From Bacillota bacterium (GTDB lineage Bacteria > Bacillota > Clostridia > Oscillospirales > Ethanoligenentaceae), in contig JAEWAU010000027.1 of assembly GCA_023391535.1 (NCBI GenBank), positions 1-57,197 on the forward strand: 57,197 nucleotides of DNA, read 5' to 3'. The notes under the pieces are model-generated. The model did not search any database, was not told the DNA's origin, and saw only the letters and a program-made list of their open reading frames with translations. The position numbers were made by a program, and so were the translations under genes. Of the stretch, positions 15,881-23,804 are shown piece after piece. Numbering within the stretch: position 1 is the stretch's first letter; the number at the start of each line of letters is the position of its first letter.

Positions 15881-15975
15881 GCCGGGAAACACCCCGCCGC
15901 GTACCGCCCCACTTTCGCAGCCTTTACGCCCCCAAAGGGATAATAAATAAAGTTACGAAAAAGAGAAGATTTCGC

Positions 15976-16004
15976 TTGAAATTTCGGCTACCCTGTTGTA
16001 TGCT
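15976..16004 (+). promoter_or_regulatory. Promoter of the LacI-type regulator gene
   Basis: TTGAAA (15976-15981), 17-base spacer, TATGCT (15999-16004). The palindrome AACGCGCGTT starts 10 bases after the -10, over the expected transcription start. The leader to the gene would be about 200 bases. Confidence 0.65.
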
Positions 16005-16011
16005 ACAAATA

Positions 16012-16026
16012 TAAACGCGCGTTCAA
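16012..16026. promoter_or_regulatory. LacI-type operator 1
   Basis: TAAACGCGCGTTCAA with the perfect 10-bp palindrome AACGCGCGTT (16014-16023), centred on CG as LacI-family operators are. Its place at the start site predicts autorepression. Confidence 0.6.
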
Positions 16027-16192
16027 ACAGAAAGACCTTCGCAGAAGGATGAATTTGGTAAAATCGGTTTCGCCATTTGGATAGTATGCTATATTATATT
16101 CGAACGGATTCGATAAATTTAAGCCAGTATTCTGTATATCATAGAGGCTTTCCCTTTACTAATTTGTCTTTGGGCCGTTTTGACCTTCAAAA

Positions 16193-16206
16193 TAAACACG
16201 CGTTTA
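16193..16206. promoter_or_regulatory. LacI-type operator 2
   Basis: TAAACACGCGTTTA, one base short of perfect symmetry, lying just before the ribosome site of the regulator gene and clearly related to operator 1. Confidence 0.55.
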
Positions 16207-16216
16207 CAAGAGGGAG

Positions 16217-17263
16217 GTGTTACATATCAACAGCCGTGATATCGCCAAGTTTGCCGGCGTTTCCAGAAGCACCGTTTCCCGGGTGGTAAACAATTACGAC
16301 AACGTGCCGGACGAAACCCGCAGGCGGGTCATGTCCGTCATACAGCAGTACAATTACGTGCCGCATTCCTCCGCAAGAAGATTGGCGGGCGCGAAGAGCA
16401 AGATCATCGGCCTCTTCATGATCGACAAAAAGAATGACACCGCCGGGAAAAAGGTCACCATGAGCTCCTATTTTACGCCGTTTATGAGCGGGGTGATCGA
16501 CAAAGCCAACCGCATGGGCTACCATGTGCTCGTATATTCCGTAGGGAAAGCAAAGGACTTTGATCACGTAAAAGAAGTGTTTTACGATCAGACGGTTTCC
16601 AGCGGCATTTTCATCGGGCAGCAGAACGACGACGACGCTATCCGCGAGATCCTTGCAAACCACTACAAGGCCGTGCTGGTGGACAAAAAAATTGTCACCG
16701 GAGACGAGATCACAAGCAACAGCATTATTGTCAATGCGGATAACTTGGACGGCGCTTACCAGGCCACAAAATATCTGATCGGCTTGGGGCACACGAAAAT
16801 AGCCCATATTACCGGTTATTCCGACCAGCTTTCCACGGTTGAGCGGATCGACGGCTACAAGAGGGCCCTGGAAGAAGCCGGAATCCGCGTGGAGAATAGC
16901 CTGATCGTGCGGGGAAACTACCTGAAAGAGAGCGGCTATGCTTCGACGATGCAGCTGCTCGAAAAAGAACGGCCGACGGCCATCTTTTATGCCAGCGACA
17001 GCATGGCCGTCGGCGGCTTGGCCGCGCTGAAGGAGCTTCGCCTGAAGGTACCGGACGATATATCGGTCGTCGGCTTTGACGACATCGAGATGTCTCAGTA
17101 TTTGAGCGTTCCTCTCACCAGCGTACGGATTCCGCTCGACAAGATGGCTTCCATTGCGGTGGACTGCCTGATTTCCTCGCTGGAAAGTGAAACCGACTTT
17201 TCCGCAAACTATACGGTCCCGGTGGAGCTCGTTATCCGCGATTCCTGCCGGACGCCGCACTGA
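16217..17263 (+). CDS. LacI-family transcriptional regulator
   Basis: A 348-codon regulator. Residues ~5-25 are the LacI helix-turn-helix and hinge start (SRDIAKFAGVSRSTVSRVV, then NNYDNVPDETRRRV). The ligand-binding domain begins at KIIGLFMIDK and includes FYASDSMAVGGLAALKELRL and ISVVGFDDIEMSQYLSVPLT. The start is odd: the only standard codon is GTG 16217, which overlaps the AGGGAGG ribosome site (16211-16217). An ATC at 16226 sits exactly where ATG would be expected (8 bases after the site, giving xNSRDIAK). Flanking operators suggest autoregulation and control of the downstream GH3/GH16 genes, presumably in response to a beta-glucan-derived sugar (inference). Confidence 0.9.
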   Translation: MLHINSRDIAKFAGVSRSTVSRVVNNYDNVPDETRRRVMSVIQQYNYVPHSSARRLAGAKSKIIGLFMIDKKNDTAGKKVTMSSYFTPFMSGVIDKANRMGYHVLVYSVGKAKDFDHVKEVFYDQTVSSGIFIGQQNDDDAIREILANHYKAVLVDKKIVTGDEITSNSIIVNADNLDGAYQATKYLIGLGHTKIAHITGYSDQLSTVERIDGYKRALEEAGIRVENSLIVRGNYLKESGYASTMQLLEKERPTAIFYASDSMAVGGLAALKELRLKVPDDISVVGFDDIEMSQYLSVPLTSVRIPLDKMASIAVDCLISSLESETDFSANYTVPVELVIRDSCRTPH

Positions 17264-17272
17264 TTTTTTTAG

Positions 17273-17290
17273 ACGCGTGTGAACACGCGT
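17273..17290. promoter_or_regulatory. LacI-type operator 3 / inverted repeat
   Basis: ACGCGTGT and ACACGCGT separated by two bases, immediately after the regulator's stop codon. The right arm (AACACGCGTTTA) matches operator 2. It lies about 440 bases before the GH3 gene. Confidence 0.55.
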
Positions 17291-17379
17291 TTATGCAAGA
17301 GCTGCGATTTCAGGAGCACCGAACAAGCTCAATTTAAGCTCTATTCGAACTTCAATATGTAAGCCTTCCGCATGGGATA

Positions 17380-17560
17380 CGACTCTTCCGAAGCTGTTGC
17401 GTTCCGGCTCGGATGCCGACTTTGACTCGGTTCCGAACAGCTACAAAACGCAGCGCGACAAAGCAGGCTACGGCACGTTTGTTTCCGCCCCAACAGAAAC
17501 GGCTCGACGAAAACAACGCCAAAATCGCGAAGTTTACCAAGCAATACGAACAGGCAGTGG
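17380..17560 (+). pseudogene. Possible GntR-family regulator remnant
   Basis: One frame reads KTQRDKAGYGTFVSAP, which resembles the wing of GntR-type helix-turn-helix domains. A second frame continues with PPQQKRLDENNAKIAKFTKQ, like the linker helix of YtrA-type proteins. No start and at least one frameshift. The resemblance is short and could be chance. Confidence 0.3.
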
Positions 17561-17608
17561 GGCGGACCTGCCGGAATCGGAGAATCAGCCGACGGTCCGC
17601 CTTTTTTA
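17561..17608 (+). terminator. Intrinsic terminator
   Basis: GGCGGACC (17561-17568) pairs with GGTCCGCC (17594-17601), followed by six T. It ends whatever transcript crosses the LacI/remnant region. Confidence 0.8.
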
Positions 17609-17610
17609 TT

Positions 17611-17719
17611 TTACAGCATTCCCGGAAAAGTTTGATATGTTCCGGCGCGTTTTGCCTTCGCGCCGGAGGCGGACAGACGAAGCGCCGCCTCTCTCAATCT
17701 TTAATGGAATTGCTATAGG
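17611..17719 (+). repeat. 109-bp leader repeat, copy A (before GH3)
   Basis: Begins TTACAGCATT and ends GAATTGCTATAGG at the GH3 ribosome site. It aligns without gaps along its whole length to 19901-20009, which ends at the GH16 ribosome site. The stretch GCCGGAGGCGGAC is shared. A perfect 8-bp hairpin CCGGCGCG/CGCGCCGG is in this copy; only its lower four pairs are kept in the other. Confidence 0.7.
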
Positions 17720-17727
17720 TACAGGTT

Positions 17728-19884
17728 GTGATAAACGGTATGAAAAATTTCGATGCGCTGATGGCCCAAATGTCCCTGGAAGACAAATTGATGCAGATGA
17801 CGCAGCTGCTCGGGGCCGATTATATCCAGGAAGATTACGGAACCTTCATGGGCCTTACCCATGAATTTGAGCTCGACGACTATATGGCCTGGAATACGGG
17901 CTCCCTGCTCGGAATCGGAGGGGCGAAGCGCTTAAGACGCATCCAGGAAGATTATCTCAAGCGCAGTAAAAACAAAATCCCCCTCCTGTTCATGCAGGAT
18001 GTGATCCACGGATACCGGACGATTTTTCCCTCCGTGCTCGCCATGGCATGCTCCTGGCAGCCGGAGCTTGTGGAAAGGGCGGCGGAAACGGCCGCAAAGG
18101 AGGCCTCGGTGGCGGGAATCCACGTCACGTTTTCCCCCATGGCGGATCTCGCGCGCGATACGCGCTGGGGCAGAGTGGTGGAAAGCACCGGCGAGGACCC
18201 CTACCTCAACAGCCTTTACGCCGCCGCGATGGTGCGGGGGTACCAGGGCGAAAACGTAAAGGACCGCTTTCGGATCGCCGCCTGCGTCAAACACTTTGCA
18301 GGGTACGGAATGGCGGAGGCGGGCCGCGAATACAACACGACGGAAATCAGCGAATATTCTCTGCGGGAAAATCATTTTCCCGCTTACAAGGCCGCCATCG
18401 ACGCGGGCGCGAAAATGGTGATGACCTCCTTCAACGCGCTGAACGGCGTGCCCGCTTCGGGAAACGAATGGCTCTACCGCGACATTCTCCGCGGCGAGTG
18501 GAAGTTCGACGGAACCGTGATTTCCGACTGCACCGCCATTGCCGAGCTCATCCGCCACAGCTTTGCCGAGGATGAACGGGAGGCGGCGCTCAAAGCATTA
18601 AAAACGGGCGTCGATATTGAAATGGTTTCCACAACCTATTTCCGGCATGCCCGGGAGCTGATTGAAGCCGGAGAACTCGACCCCGCCGTCATCGACCGTG
18701 CGGTTCTCCGGATTCTGGAACTGAAGGACCAGCTGGGGCTTTTCGAAAATCCGTATAAAGATGCGGATGAGGAGCTGGAAAAGCAAGTGCTTCTCTGCCC
18801 CGAGCACCGGGTAAGGGCCCGCGAGGCGGCGCGCAATTCGATCGTTCTGCTGAAAAACAACGGCGTCCTGCCCCTTCTGGACCGCTCCAAAACGGTCGCG
18901 CTCATCGGCCCCTATGCGGAAAGCAAGGAAATGCTGGATATCTGGAGCGACTATGGGAAGACAGAGGAGTGCGTTTCGCTGCGGGAGGGGCTGGAAAGGA
19001 AGCTTCGGCTCCGCTGCGCGAAAGGCTGCGGTTTTCTGGCGACGGACGAAAAGGAAGAAGCGGAGGCCTTGCAGGCCGCAAGGGAAAGCGACATAGTCGT
19101 TCTGGCGCTGGGAGAGCAGCGCTCCATGAGCGCCGAGGCGGGGAGCCGCGCCTTTCTCACCCTTCCGGGCGGGCAGACGCAATTTGCCTGCGAAGTGCTT
19201 GCTTTGGGGAAGCCGGTTGTGGTGGTGCTGTTTGGCGGCCGGCCGCTCGAGCTGGGCGGTATCGGCGAAAAGGCAGACGCCATCCTCGAAGCGTGGTACC
19301 CGGGTACGGAGGGCGGAAACGCGCTGGCGGATCTTTTACTGGGCGAAGCAAGCCCTTCCGCACGTCTTACCATTTCGTTTCCCTACACGGTGGGCCAGTG
19401 CCCGATCTACTATAACCAGTACCCCACGGGGCGCCCCAAGCCCAACGACACGGTGGAGGAACGGTTCCTATCCCGTTATGTGGATGCGCCCAACGCCCCG
19501 GCCTACCCGTTTGGGTACGGGCTGACCTATACCGCGTTCGAATACGGCCCGGTATGCCTTTCGAGCTCTGTGCTCGCGCGCGGTGAGCACATTACGGCCG
19601 AAATTACCCTGAGAAACACCGGCAGCCGCCCCGGTACGGAGACCGTCCAGCTCTATCTGCGGGATCTGGCCGGAAGCATGGTGCGCCCCGTCCGGATGCT
19701 CGGGGGGTTTCAGCGGGTCTGCCTGGAGCCGGGCGGGGAATGCCGCGTATCTTTTGAAATCACGGAAAAGATGCTCGCTTTCCACACCATGCACGACGGC
19801 TTCGCGGCGGAAAAGGGAAAATTCATCGTCTATATCGCGCGCGACGCCATACACGACAACGGCGCCGCATTCGAACTCGTTTGA
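17728..19884 (+). CDS. GH3 beta-glucosidase
   Basis: A 718-aa family 3 glycoside hydrolase, about the size of other three-domain GH3 enzymes. (alpha/beta)8 domain first: PLLFMQDVIHGYRTIFPSVL, KHFAGYGMAEAGREYNT, and VISDCTAIAEL with the nucleophile Asp near residue 264. Then the alpha/beta sandwich (RNSIVLLKNNGVLPL, EAWYPGTEGGNALADLL) and the fibronectin-III-like C-terminal domain (AYPFGYGLTYTAFEYG). No signal peptide: cytoplasmic, acting on imported oligosaccharides. GTG 17728 fits AGG 8 bases upstream; ATG 17740 is possible. Likely in one unit with GH16 downstream, under LacI control. Preferred linkage cannot be read from sequence. Confidence 0.94.
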   Translation: MINGMKNFDALMAQMSLEDKLMQMTQLLGADYIQEDYGTFMGLTHEFELDDYMAWNTGSLLGIGGAKRLRRIQEDYLKRSKNKIPLLFMQDVIHGYRTIFPSVLAMACSWQPELVERAAETAAKEASVAGIHVTFSPMADLARDTRWGRVVESTGEDPYLNSLYAAAMVRGYQGENVKDRFRIAACVKHFAGYGMAEAGREYNTTEISEYSLRENHFPAYKAAIDAGAKMVMTSFNALNGVPASGNEWLYRDILRGEWKFDGTVISDCTAIAELIRHSFAEDEREAALKALKTGVDIEMVSTTYFRHARELIEAGELDPAVIDRAVLRILELKDQLGLFENPYKDADEELEKQVLLCPEHRVRAREAARNSIVLLKNNGVLPLLDRSKTVALIGPYAESKEMLDIWSDYGKTEECVSLREGLERKLRLRCAKGCGFLATDEKEEAEALQAARESDIVVLALGEQRSMSAEAGSRAFLTLPGGQTQFACEVLALGKPVVVVLFGGRPLELGGIGEKADAILEAWYPGTEGGNALADLLLGEASPSARLTISFPYTVGQCPIYYNQYPTGRPKPNDTVEERFLSRYVDAPNAPAYPFGYGLTYTAFEYGPVCLSSSVLARGEHITAEITLRNTGSRPGTETVQLYLRDLAGSMVRPVRMLGGFQRVCLEPGGECRVSFEITEKMLAFHTMHDGFAAEKGKFIVYIARDAIHDNGAAFELV

Positions 19885-19900
19885 GAGCGCCGCGTATTTT

Positions 19901-20009
19901 TTACGGCATTTCCAGAGAAGGCGCAACCATTCCGGGACGCTTCGCCTTCCAGCCGGAGGCGGACGGACGAAAGCCGGCTTTTCTCGATCTTTGCCGGAAT
20001 TGCGATAGG
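19901..20009 (+). repeat. 109-bp leader repeat, copy B (before GH16)
   Basis: Begins TTACGGCATT and ends GAATTGCGATAGG, merging into the GH16 ribosome site AGGAGG. Same length as copy A and no gaps are needed to align them. It occupies nearly the whole GH3-GH16 gap. Confidence 0.7.
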
Positions 20010-20020
20010 AGGAGCCGTTT

Positions 20021-20770
20021 ATGGGAGAATACCGATTGGTTTGGCACGACGAATTTGATTATGAAGGGATTCCCGACCCCCGAAAATGGGGATATGACAT
20101 CGGCGCCGGAGTCTGGGGCAACGAAGAGAGCCAGTATTACACAAACCGGCCCGAAAATGCCTTTGTGCGGAACGGGAGCCTGTTTTTAACGGCCAGGCGG
20201 GAGGACTGGAATGGTTCCGGATATACCTCGGCCCGGCTTGTCACGTTCGGAAAAGCGAGCTGGAAATACGGCCGCTTCGAAGTCCGTGCAAAGCTGCCAC
20301 GCGGCGCCGGCTCCTGGCCGGCCATCTGGATGCTTCCCGACGACATCCGAAGCGGCGTTCCCTGGCCGGATTGCGGCGAGATCGACGTGATGGAGCATGT
20401 TGGGAAAGACGAGAACATGGTCCATGTGAGCTTGCACAGCCGGCTTTACAACCATATTCTCCACACCCAGCGCACCCATTTCGAGCCGCTGGAGGACGTG
20501 ACGCGGCAGTTTCACACCTACGGGCTGGAATGGACGGACCAACACATCCGGTTTCTCTTTGACGGCCGGCCTGTCGCCGAATTCTCAAAAGGGGAGAACG
20601 GCACCGACGCCTCGCCGGACGGCTGGCCGTTCGATAAACCCTACCATCTCATCCTGAATATCGCCGTCGGCGGTTTCTGGGGAGGGAAGGTGGACGAATC
20701 CGCGCTGCCTTTTACAATGGAGATCGACTCCGTCCGCGTTTATCAGCCGGCGCAAACCGGAAACGGATGA
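20021..20770 (+). CDS. GH16 beta-glucanase (laminarinase-like)
   Basis: A 249-aa family 16 endo-beta-glucanase. LVWHDEFDYEGIPDPRKWGY at the start, YTSARLVTFGKASWKYGRFE, GSWPAIWMLPDD, then the catalytic motif GEIDVMEHVG (E-I-D-x-x-E) near residue 120, followed by HTYGLEWTDQHIRF and YHLILNIAVGGFWGG. This set is typical of the beta-1,3-glucanase (laminarinase) branch. No signal peptide or extra binding domain, so it appears intracellular, which is unusual for an enzyme acting on polymer; it may cut imported oligosaccharides. ATG 20021 has AGGAGG about 10 bases upstream. Probably follows GH3 on one transcript. Confidence 0.95.
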   Translation: MGEYRLVWHDEFDYEGIPDPRKWGYDIGAGVWGNEESQYYTNRPENAFVRNGSLFLTARREDWNGSGYTSARLVTFGKASWKYGRFEVRAKLPRGAGSWPAIWMLPDDIRSGVPWPDCGEIDVMEHVGKDENMVHVSLHSRLYNHILHTQRTHFEPLEDVTRQFHTYGLEWTDQHIRFLFDGRPVAEFSKGENGTDASPDGWPFDKPYHLILNIAVGGFWGGKVDESALPFTMEIDSVRVYQPAQTGNG

Positions 20771-20914
20771 AACACGCGCTTAGCCTGCGGCCCGTGCGCA
20801 AAACAAGGGGGACGTTTCGCGGAAAGACCGTTCACGATGGAACGAGCATTGGCAGGCACATGGAAAAACATAGCCTCCCCGTTTCCGAGGAGGCTGAAAA
20901 TAAGGAGGGGGAAC

Positions 20915-20986
20915 ATGAAAAGGTTCTGCTCTTATAATACGATTCGTACGCCCCTAAAGTGTGAACAATTTATGAACGTTGCGTAA
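20915..20986 (+). CDS. Possible 23-aa peptide with strong ribosome site
   Basis: AAGGAGGGGG lies 3-4 bases before ATG 20915; the frame encodes MKRFCSYNTIRTPLKCEQFM plus NVA. A hairpin (20872-20896, AGCCTCC/GGAGGCT) precedes it. Nothing like it is known to me and no promoter is obvious. Between 20771 and 21193 I see no other gene. Confidence 0.3.
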   Translation: MKRFCSYNTIRTPLKCEQFMNVA

Positions 20987-21149
20987 AATGAGAGCCAAAT
21001 TGTTAAAAGAATTTCTATATACAATGCCTGACCCCATGAAATCGGCTTTCTCCCGTCATCAGAAAAGGACGCGCCTGAAAGGCTCGGACTTGCATGGGAT
21101 ATCGCGGCGCTGTTATAGCCCGAGCATCACGCTCAAAAGCACTTCTGCC

Positions 21150-21197
21150 AGCCGTCCGGACGCCTCGCGATGCGGGGCCAGCCGGACGGCTTTTTAT
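21150..21197 (+). terminator. Intrinsic terminator
   Basis: GCCGTCCGG (21151-21159) with CCGGACGGC (21182-21190), then TTTTT. Possibly ends a short transcript carrying the 23-codon frame. Confidence 0.75.
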
Positions 21198-21529
21198 TTG
21201 CAGCCATTCCTACGGATCTCCGATAAAACTGCGAAAAAATCCGCATCAAAACCACAGAGAAAAGCTTTTGCCGCGGATATCTGTGCGCGTCCGCACCGTG
21301 CGCGTCCGCACCGTGCGCGTTCGCACCGTGCGCGTTCGCTTTTCTTAACGCGGCCGGATGTGATGGCGTCGTAAATGCGGACTCTTTCGGTGCCGCTGCG
21401 CTTCAGGCGGAGCCTGATATACTCGTTCACGACGGTGTTTGCGCAGAGGAACCTGCGTTTATTGCTGTCGAACACGTCCAGGGCCAGGACGTCACCGCAC
21501 GAACAGTCGCCAACCGGAATCTCCAGCAT
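21194..21529 (-). pseudogene. N-terminal remnant resembling HD-GYP protein
   Basis: From ATG 21529, preceded by GGAAGG, the first ~60 residues (MLEIPVGDCSCGDVLALDVF, SNKRRFLCANTVVNEYIRLR, ERVRIYDAI) look like the N-terminal domain found before HD-GYP phosphodiesterase modules. After residue ~62 the frame runs into a 15-bp tandem repeat encoding ERARCGRARCGRA and stops without any HD domain. I read this as a truncated gene whose 3' part was lost. A short expressed protein remains possible because the start and ribosome site are good. Confidence 0.4.
21283..21339. repeat. 15-bp tandem repeat, 3.8 copies
   Basis: GTGCGCGTYCGCACC repeated four times, last copy incomplete. Each unit is itself nearly palindromic (GTGCG...CGCAC). 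It sits at the point where the HD-GYP-like remnant loses homology. Confidence 0.9.
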
Positions 21530-21779
21530 ATCATCCTTCCGGGCTTCGGGAGCCTGTGCACCGCTTGGCTTTTTGGACTTTGACCTATTGCTTTAGGAGA
21601 TGCTATAAACGAAATACAAACTCTGTTTATTCCTCTGCTCTGCTCAAAACGTTATAAATCGGCATACAGGCCAAAATTATTGCGGCTGTAAATATTTATA
21701 CATTTAAAAACGGTGTAAACATTTTTATAATTAATCTGTCGACAATCTTATGACATACTTAGAAACGGATGGTGCAGAT

Positions 21780-22340
21780 ATGACAGTGGAACCTATCAGG
21801 GACAAAGCGAAAATCAAAAACATGTACTACTATTTAAACGGGAGGAATCCAAAATATGGGCTTATGTTTAAATTCGGGCTCAATACCGGTTTGCGAATCA
21901 GCGATATCCTTCCTTTAACTGCGAAGGATATTTTTAGTGAAAAAGGCGAGTTCAAAGAGTACCTCGTGTTGAAAGAGAAAAAGACAAATAAAGAAAAGAA
22001 GATCAAAATCAATGAGGCGCTTCGTAAGAACCTGTTGGATTTTGTTCCAAAGGAATCGCGGAAAGGCGATATGTTCCTGTTTTCCAACAACTGCGGAGGT
22101 CACATTAAACGAATTCAGGCGTATAAAGTACTAAAGAACGCGGCCGTCGTATGCGGTGTGGAAAATTTCGGAACACACAGCATGCGAAAGACCTGGGGTT
22201 ATTGGACGTATAAGGCTTCAAAATTCAACATCGGCCTTATTATGGATACGTTCAACCACAGCTCCCAGAATATTACGCTCCGCTATATCGGTGTAAATCA
22301 GGATCAAAAGGATGAACTGTATACGCTTGTGCAATTCTGA
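21780..22340 (+). CDS. Tyrosine recombinase (phage-integrase family), short
   Basis: A 186-aa catalytic-domain-only tyrosine recombinase. Active-site residues seen: Arg in NTGLRISDIL, Lys region LKEKKTNKEKKI, HSMRKTWGYW (HxxR), HSSQNITLRYIG with His and the nucleophile Tyr. It starts TVEPIRDKAKIK, the usual beginning of this small Firmicutes integrase group, so I choose ATG 21780 over 21750. There is no arm-binding or SAM-like core-binding domain. Codon use and the flanks (21600-22340) are clearly more AT-rich than the neighbourhood, a sign of transfer. No att repeats or cargo that it obviously mobilises. Confidence 0.9.
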   Translation: MTVEPIRDKAKIKNMYYYLNGRNPKYGLMFKFGLNTGLRISDILPLTAKDIFSEKGEFKEYLVLKEKKTNKEKKIKINEALRKNLLDFVPKESRKGDMFLFSNNCGGHIKRIQAYKVLKNAAVVCGVENFGTHSMRKTWGYWTYKASKFNIGLIMDTFNHSSQNITLRYIGVNQDQKDELYTLVQF

Positions 22341-22468
22341 AAAAAACTTTATTACGGAGAAAAATACTGGTTGAGAAATGGCTGAGGTTAACACATAAGC
22401 ATAAGCGGAAGGAATAGAAATTCCTGAATTCGATCGTTCAAGCAAGACGTCTTTGGAATGGGAATATC

Positions 22469-22529
22469 CTTTTTGCGCCGTGCCACAAGCGGATGAAAAC
22501 GCTCCGGGGCTGCGCGAACCCCGGAGTCG
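22469..22529. repeat. Hairpin element, copy 2
   Basis: Related to 4357-4419. Hairpin CTCCGGGG (22503-22510) with CCCCGGAG (22520-22527). The surrounding 22341-22693 holds no gene that I can support. Confidence 0.5.
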
Positions 22530-22586
22530 CTCCGAACCCCACGGGGAGGTACGGTAAAGCGTGGAAGAGGAGCGGGATAATTCCTA

Positions 22587-22615
22587 TTGACAGTAAAATA
22601 CTTACATGTTACAGT
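22587..22615 (+). promoter_or_regulatory. Promoter of the polysaccharide cluster
   Basis: TTGACA (22587-22592), 17-base spacer, TACAGT (22610-22615), about 80 bases before the FemAB/GNAT-like gene. Confidence 0.55.
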
Positions 22616-22693
22616 ATATTTGCACTCTTATGCAAGGACGAAACAGGCGCTGTCCGTCGATTCGGCGGATATTCTGGACGGGGGATAGCATTC

Positions 22694-23659
22694 ATGACAT
22701 ATCCGGATATCTATTTCGAGCCTTTCTGGGGGAAGCTCAACGCGGCTTTGGAAAAGGACGGTCGGTATGGGGAATTCGTTTACGAGGACGAAAACGGTTC
22801 GGCCCTGTATCCCTATATTCTGCGTCCCGTGGAGATTCTGCTGGACGGGGAGCAGTATTACGACACGATCACGCCCTACGGCTTTAACGGCCCGGTCATT
22901 CTGGAATGCAGGGAAGGCGCGCGGGAACAGCTGGCCGCCGCGTTCGAAAAAGCGTTCGACGCGCATTGCCGGGAACAGCATATCGTGGCCGAATACGTGC
23001 GTTTCTGCCCATGGCTTTATAACGACCGTGATTTCGGCCGCTTTTATATCCTGCGGGATAACGGCAAAACGTTCGGCATCGATCTCACCGGGGATTTTTT
23101 TTACGAGGAATTAAACTCAAACCGGCGCAAGAAAATCCGCAAGGCGATCCGGTCGGGCGTTACCGCTGAATTCGACTTCGAGGGAAAATCCGTTCCGGAG
23201 TTTCTGAGGCTCTACGGGCTGATGGCGGAGCGCAACCAGATCGACCAGAGCTACCGTTTTTCCGAGGCGTTCATCCGCCAAACGCTTGCGGCGTGCGGCG
23301 AAAACGCGTTCTTTATCAACGGCCGGTATGAAGGCAAGCTCATCGATTCAGGTTTGTATCTGCTCAGCGGACAGTATATTCACGCGCACCTGCTCGGAAA
23401 CGATGACGCGTATTTTGGTCTGAACGCCGACCAGATACTGATTTACGAAGCGTGCAGGTGGGGGAAAGAGCACGGAAAAAAGACGCTGCATCTCGGCGGA
23501 GCGCATACGGAAAGTCTGATCCGGTACAAAAACGAGTTTACGCGGAAATGCGTCTACGATTTTCGGATCGGTACAAAAATCCGGAACCCGGAGGTTTACG
23601 AGCGGCTGGTGCGGGCCAAAGGGGAGGCCAACCCGGATTTCTTCCCGGCGTATCGCTGA
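22694..23659 (+). CDS. FemAB/GNAT-like acyl or aminoacyl transferase
   Basis: A 321-aa protein with the double-GNAT look of FemAB/peptidoglycan-bridge or PEP-CTERM FemAB proteins: YDTITPYGFNGPVI early, then FYEELNSNRRKKIRKAIRSG followed by VPEFLRLYGLMAERN, a second GNAT-like half with GRYEGKLIDSGLYLLSG, and the conserved ending LHLGGAHTESLIRYKNEFTRK. In such clusters these proteins often modify a polysaccharide or lipid-linked sugar. ATG 22694 follows GGGGG by about 10 bases; the frame is open upstream but not convincing. First gene of a polysaccharide cluster. Confidence 0.75.
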   Translation: MTYPDIYFEPFWGKLNAALEKDGRYGEFVYEDENGSALYPYILRPVEILLDGEQYYDTITPYGFNGPVILECREGAREQLAAAFEKAFDAHCREQHIVAEYVRFCPWLYNDRDFGRFYILRDNGKTFGIDLTGDFFYEELNSNRRKKIRKAIRSGVTAEFDFEGKSVPEFLRLYGLMAERNQIDQSYRFSEAFIRQTLAACGENAFFINGRYEGKLIDSGLYLLSGQYIHAHLLGNDDAYFGLNADQILIYEACRWGKEHGKKTLHLGGAHTESLIRYKNEFTRKCVYDFRIGTKIRNPEVYERLVRAKGEANPDFFPAYR

Positions 23660-23804
23660 GAGCGGCCGGAACTTTGCGCGCGGCGGCTGAAAGCGCCGCG
23701 GGTACGTTGGCGGGGCGCATGCGGTATGCGCTACGAATAAGCCGGTTTGAATGCGGGGAGAGCCGGGAAACGGCCCGCGCTGCGGGCGGAAGGCAGAGGG
23801 GAAC

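Noticed and set aside
21283..21339. CRISPR array
   Set aside because: Units are 15 bp and directly adjacent, with no spacers; it is a simple tandem repeat.
22469..22560. Riboswitch upstream of the glycan cluster
   Set aside because: Structured and GC-rich, but it matches no riboswitch consensus I know, and the homologous copy upstream of sigK argues for a repeat.
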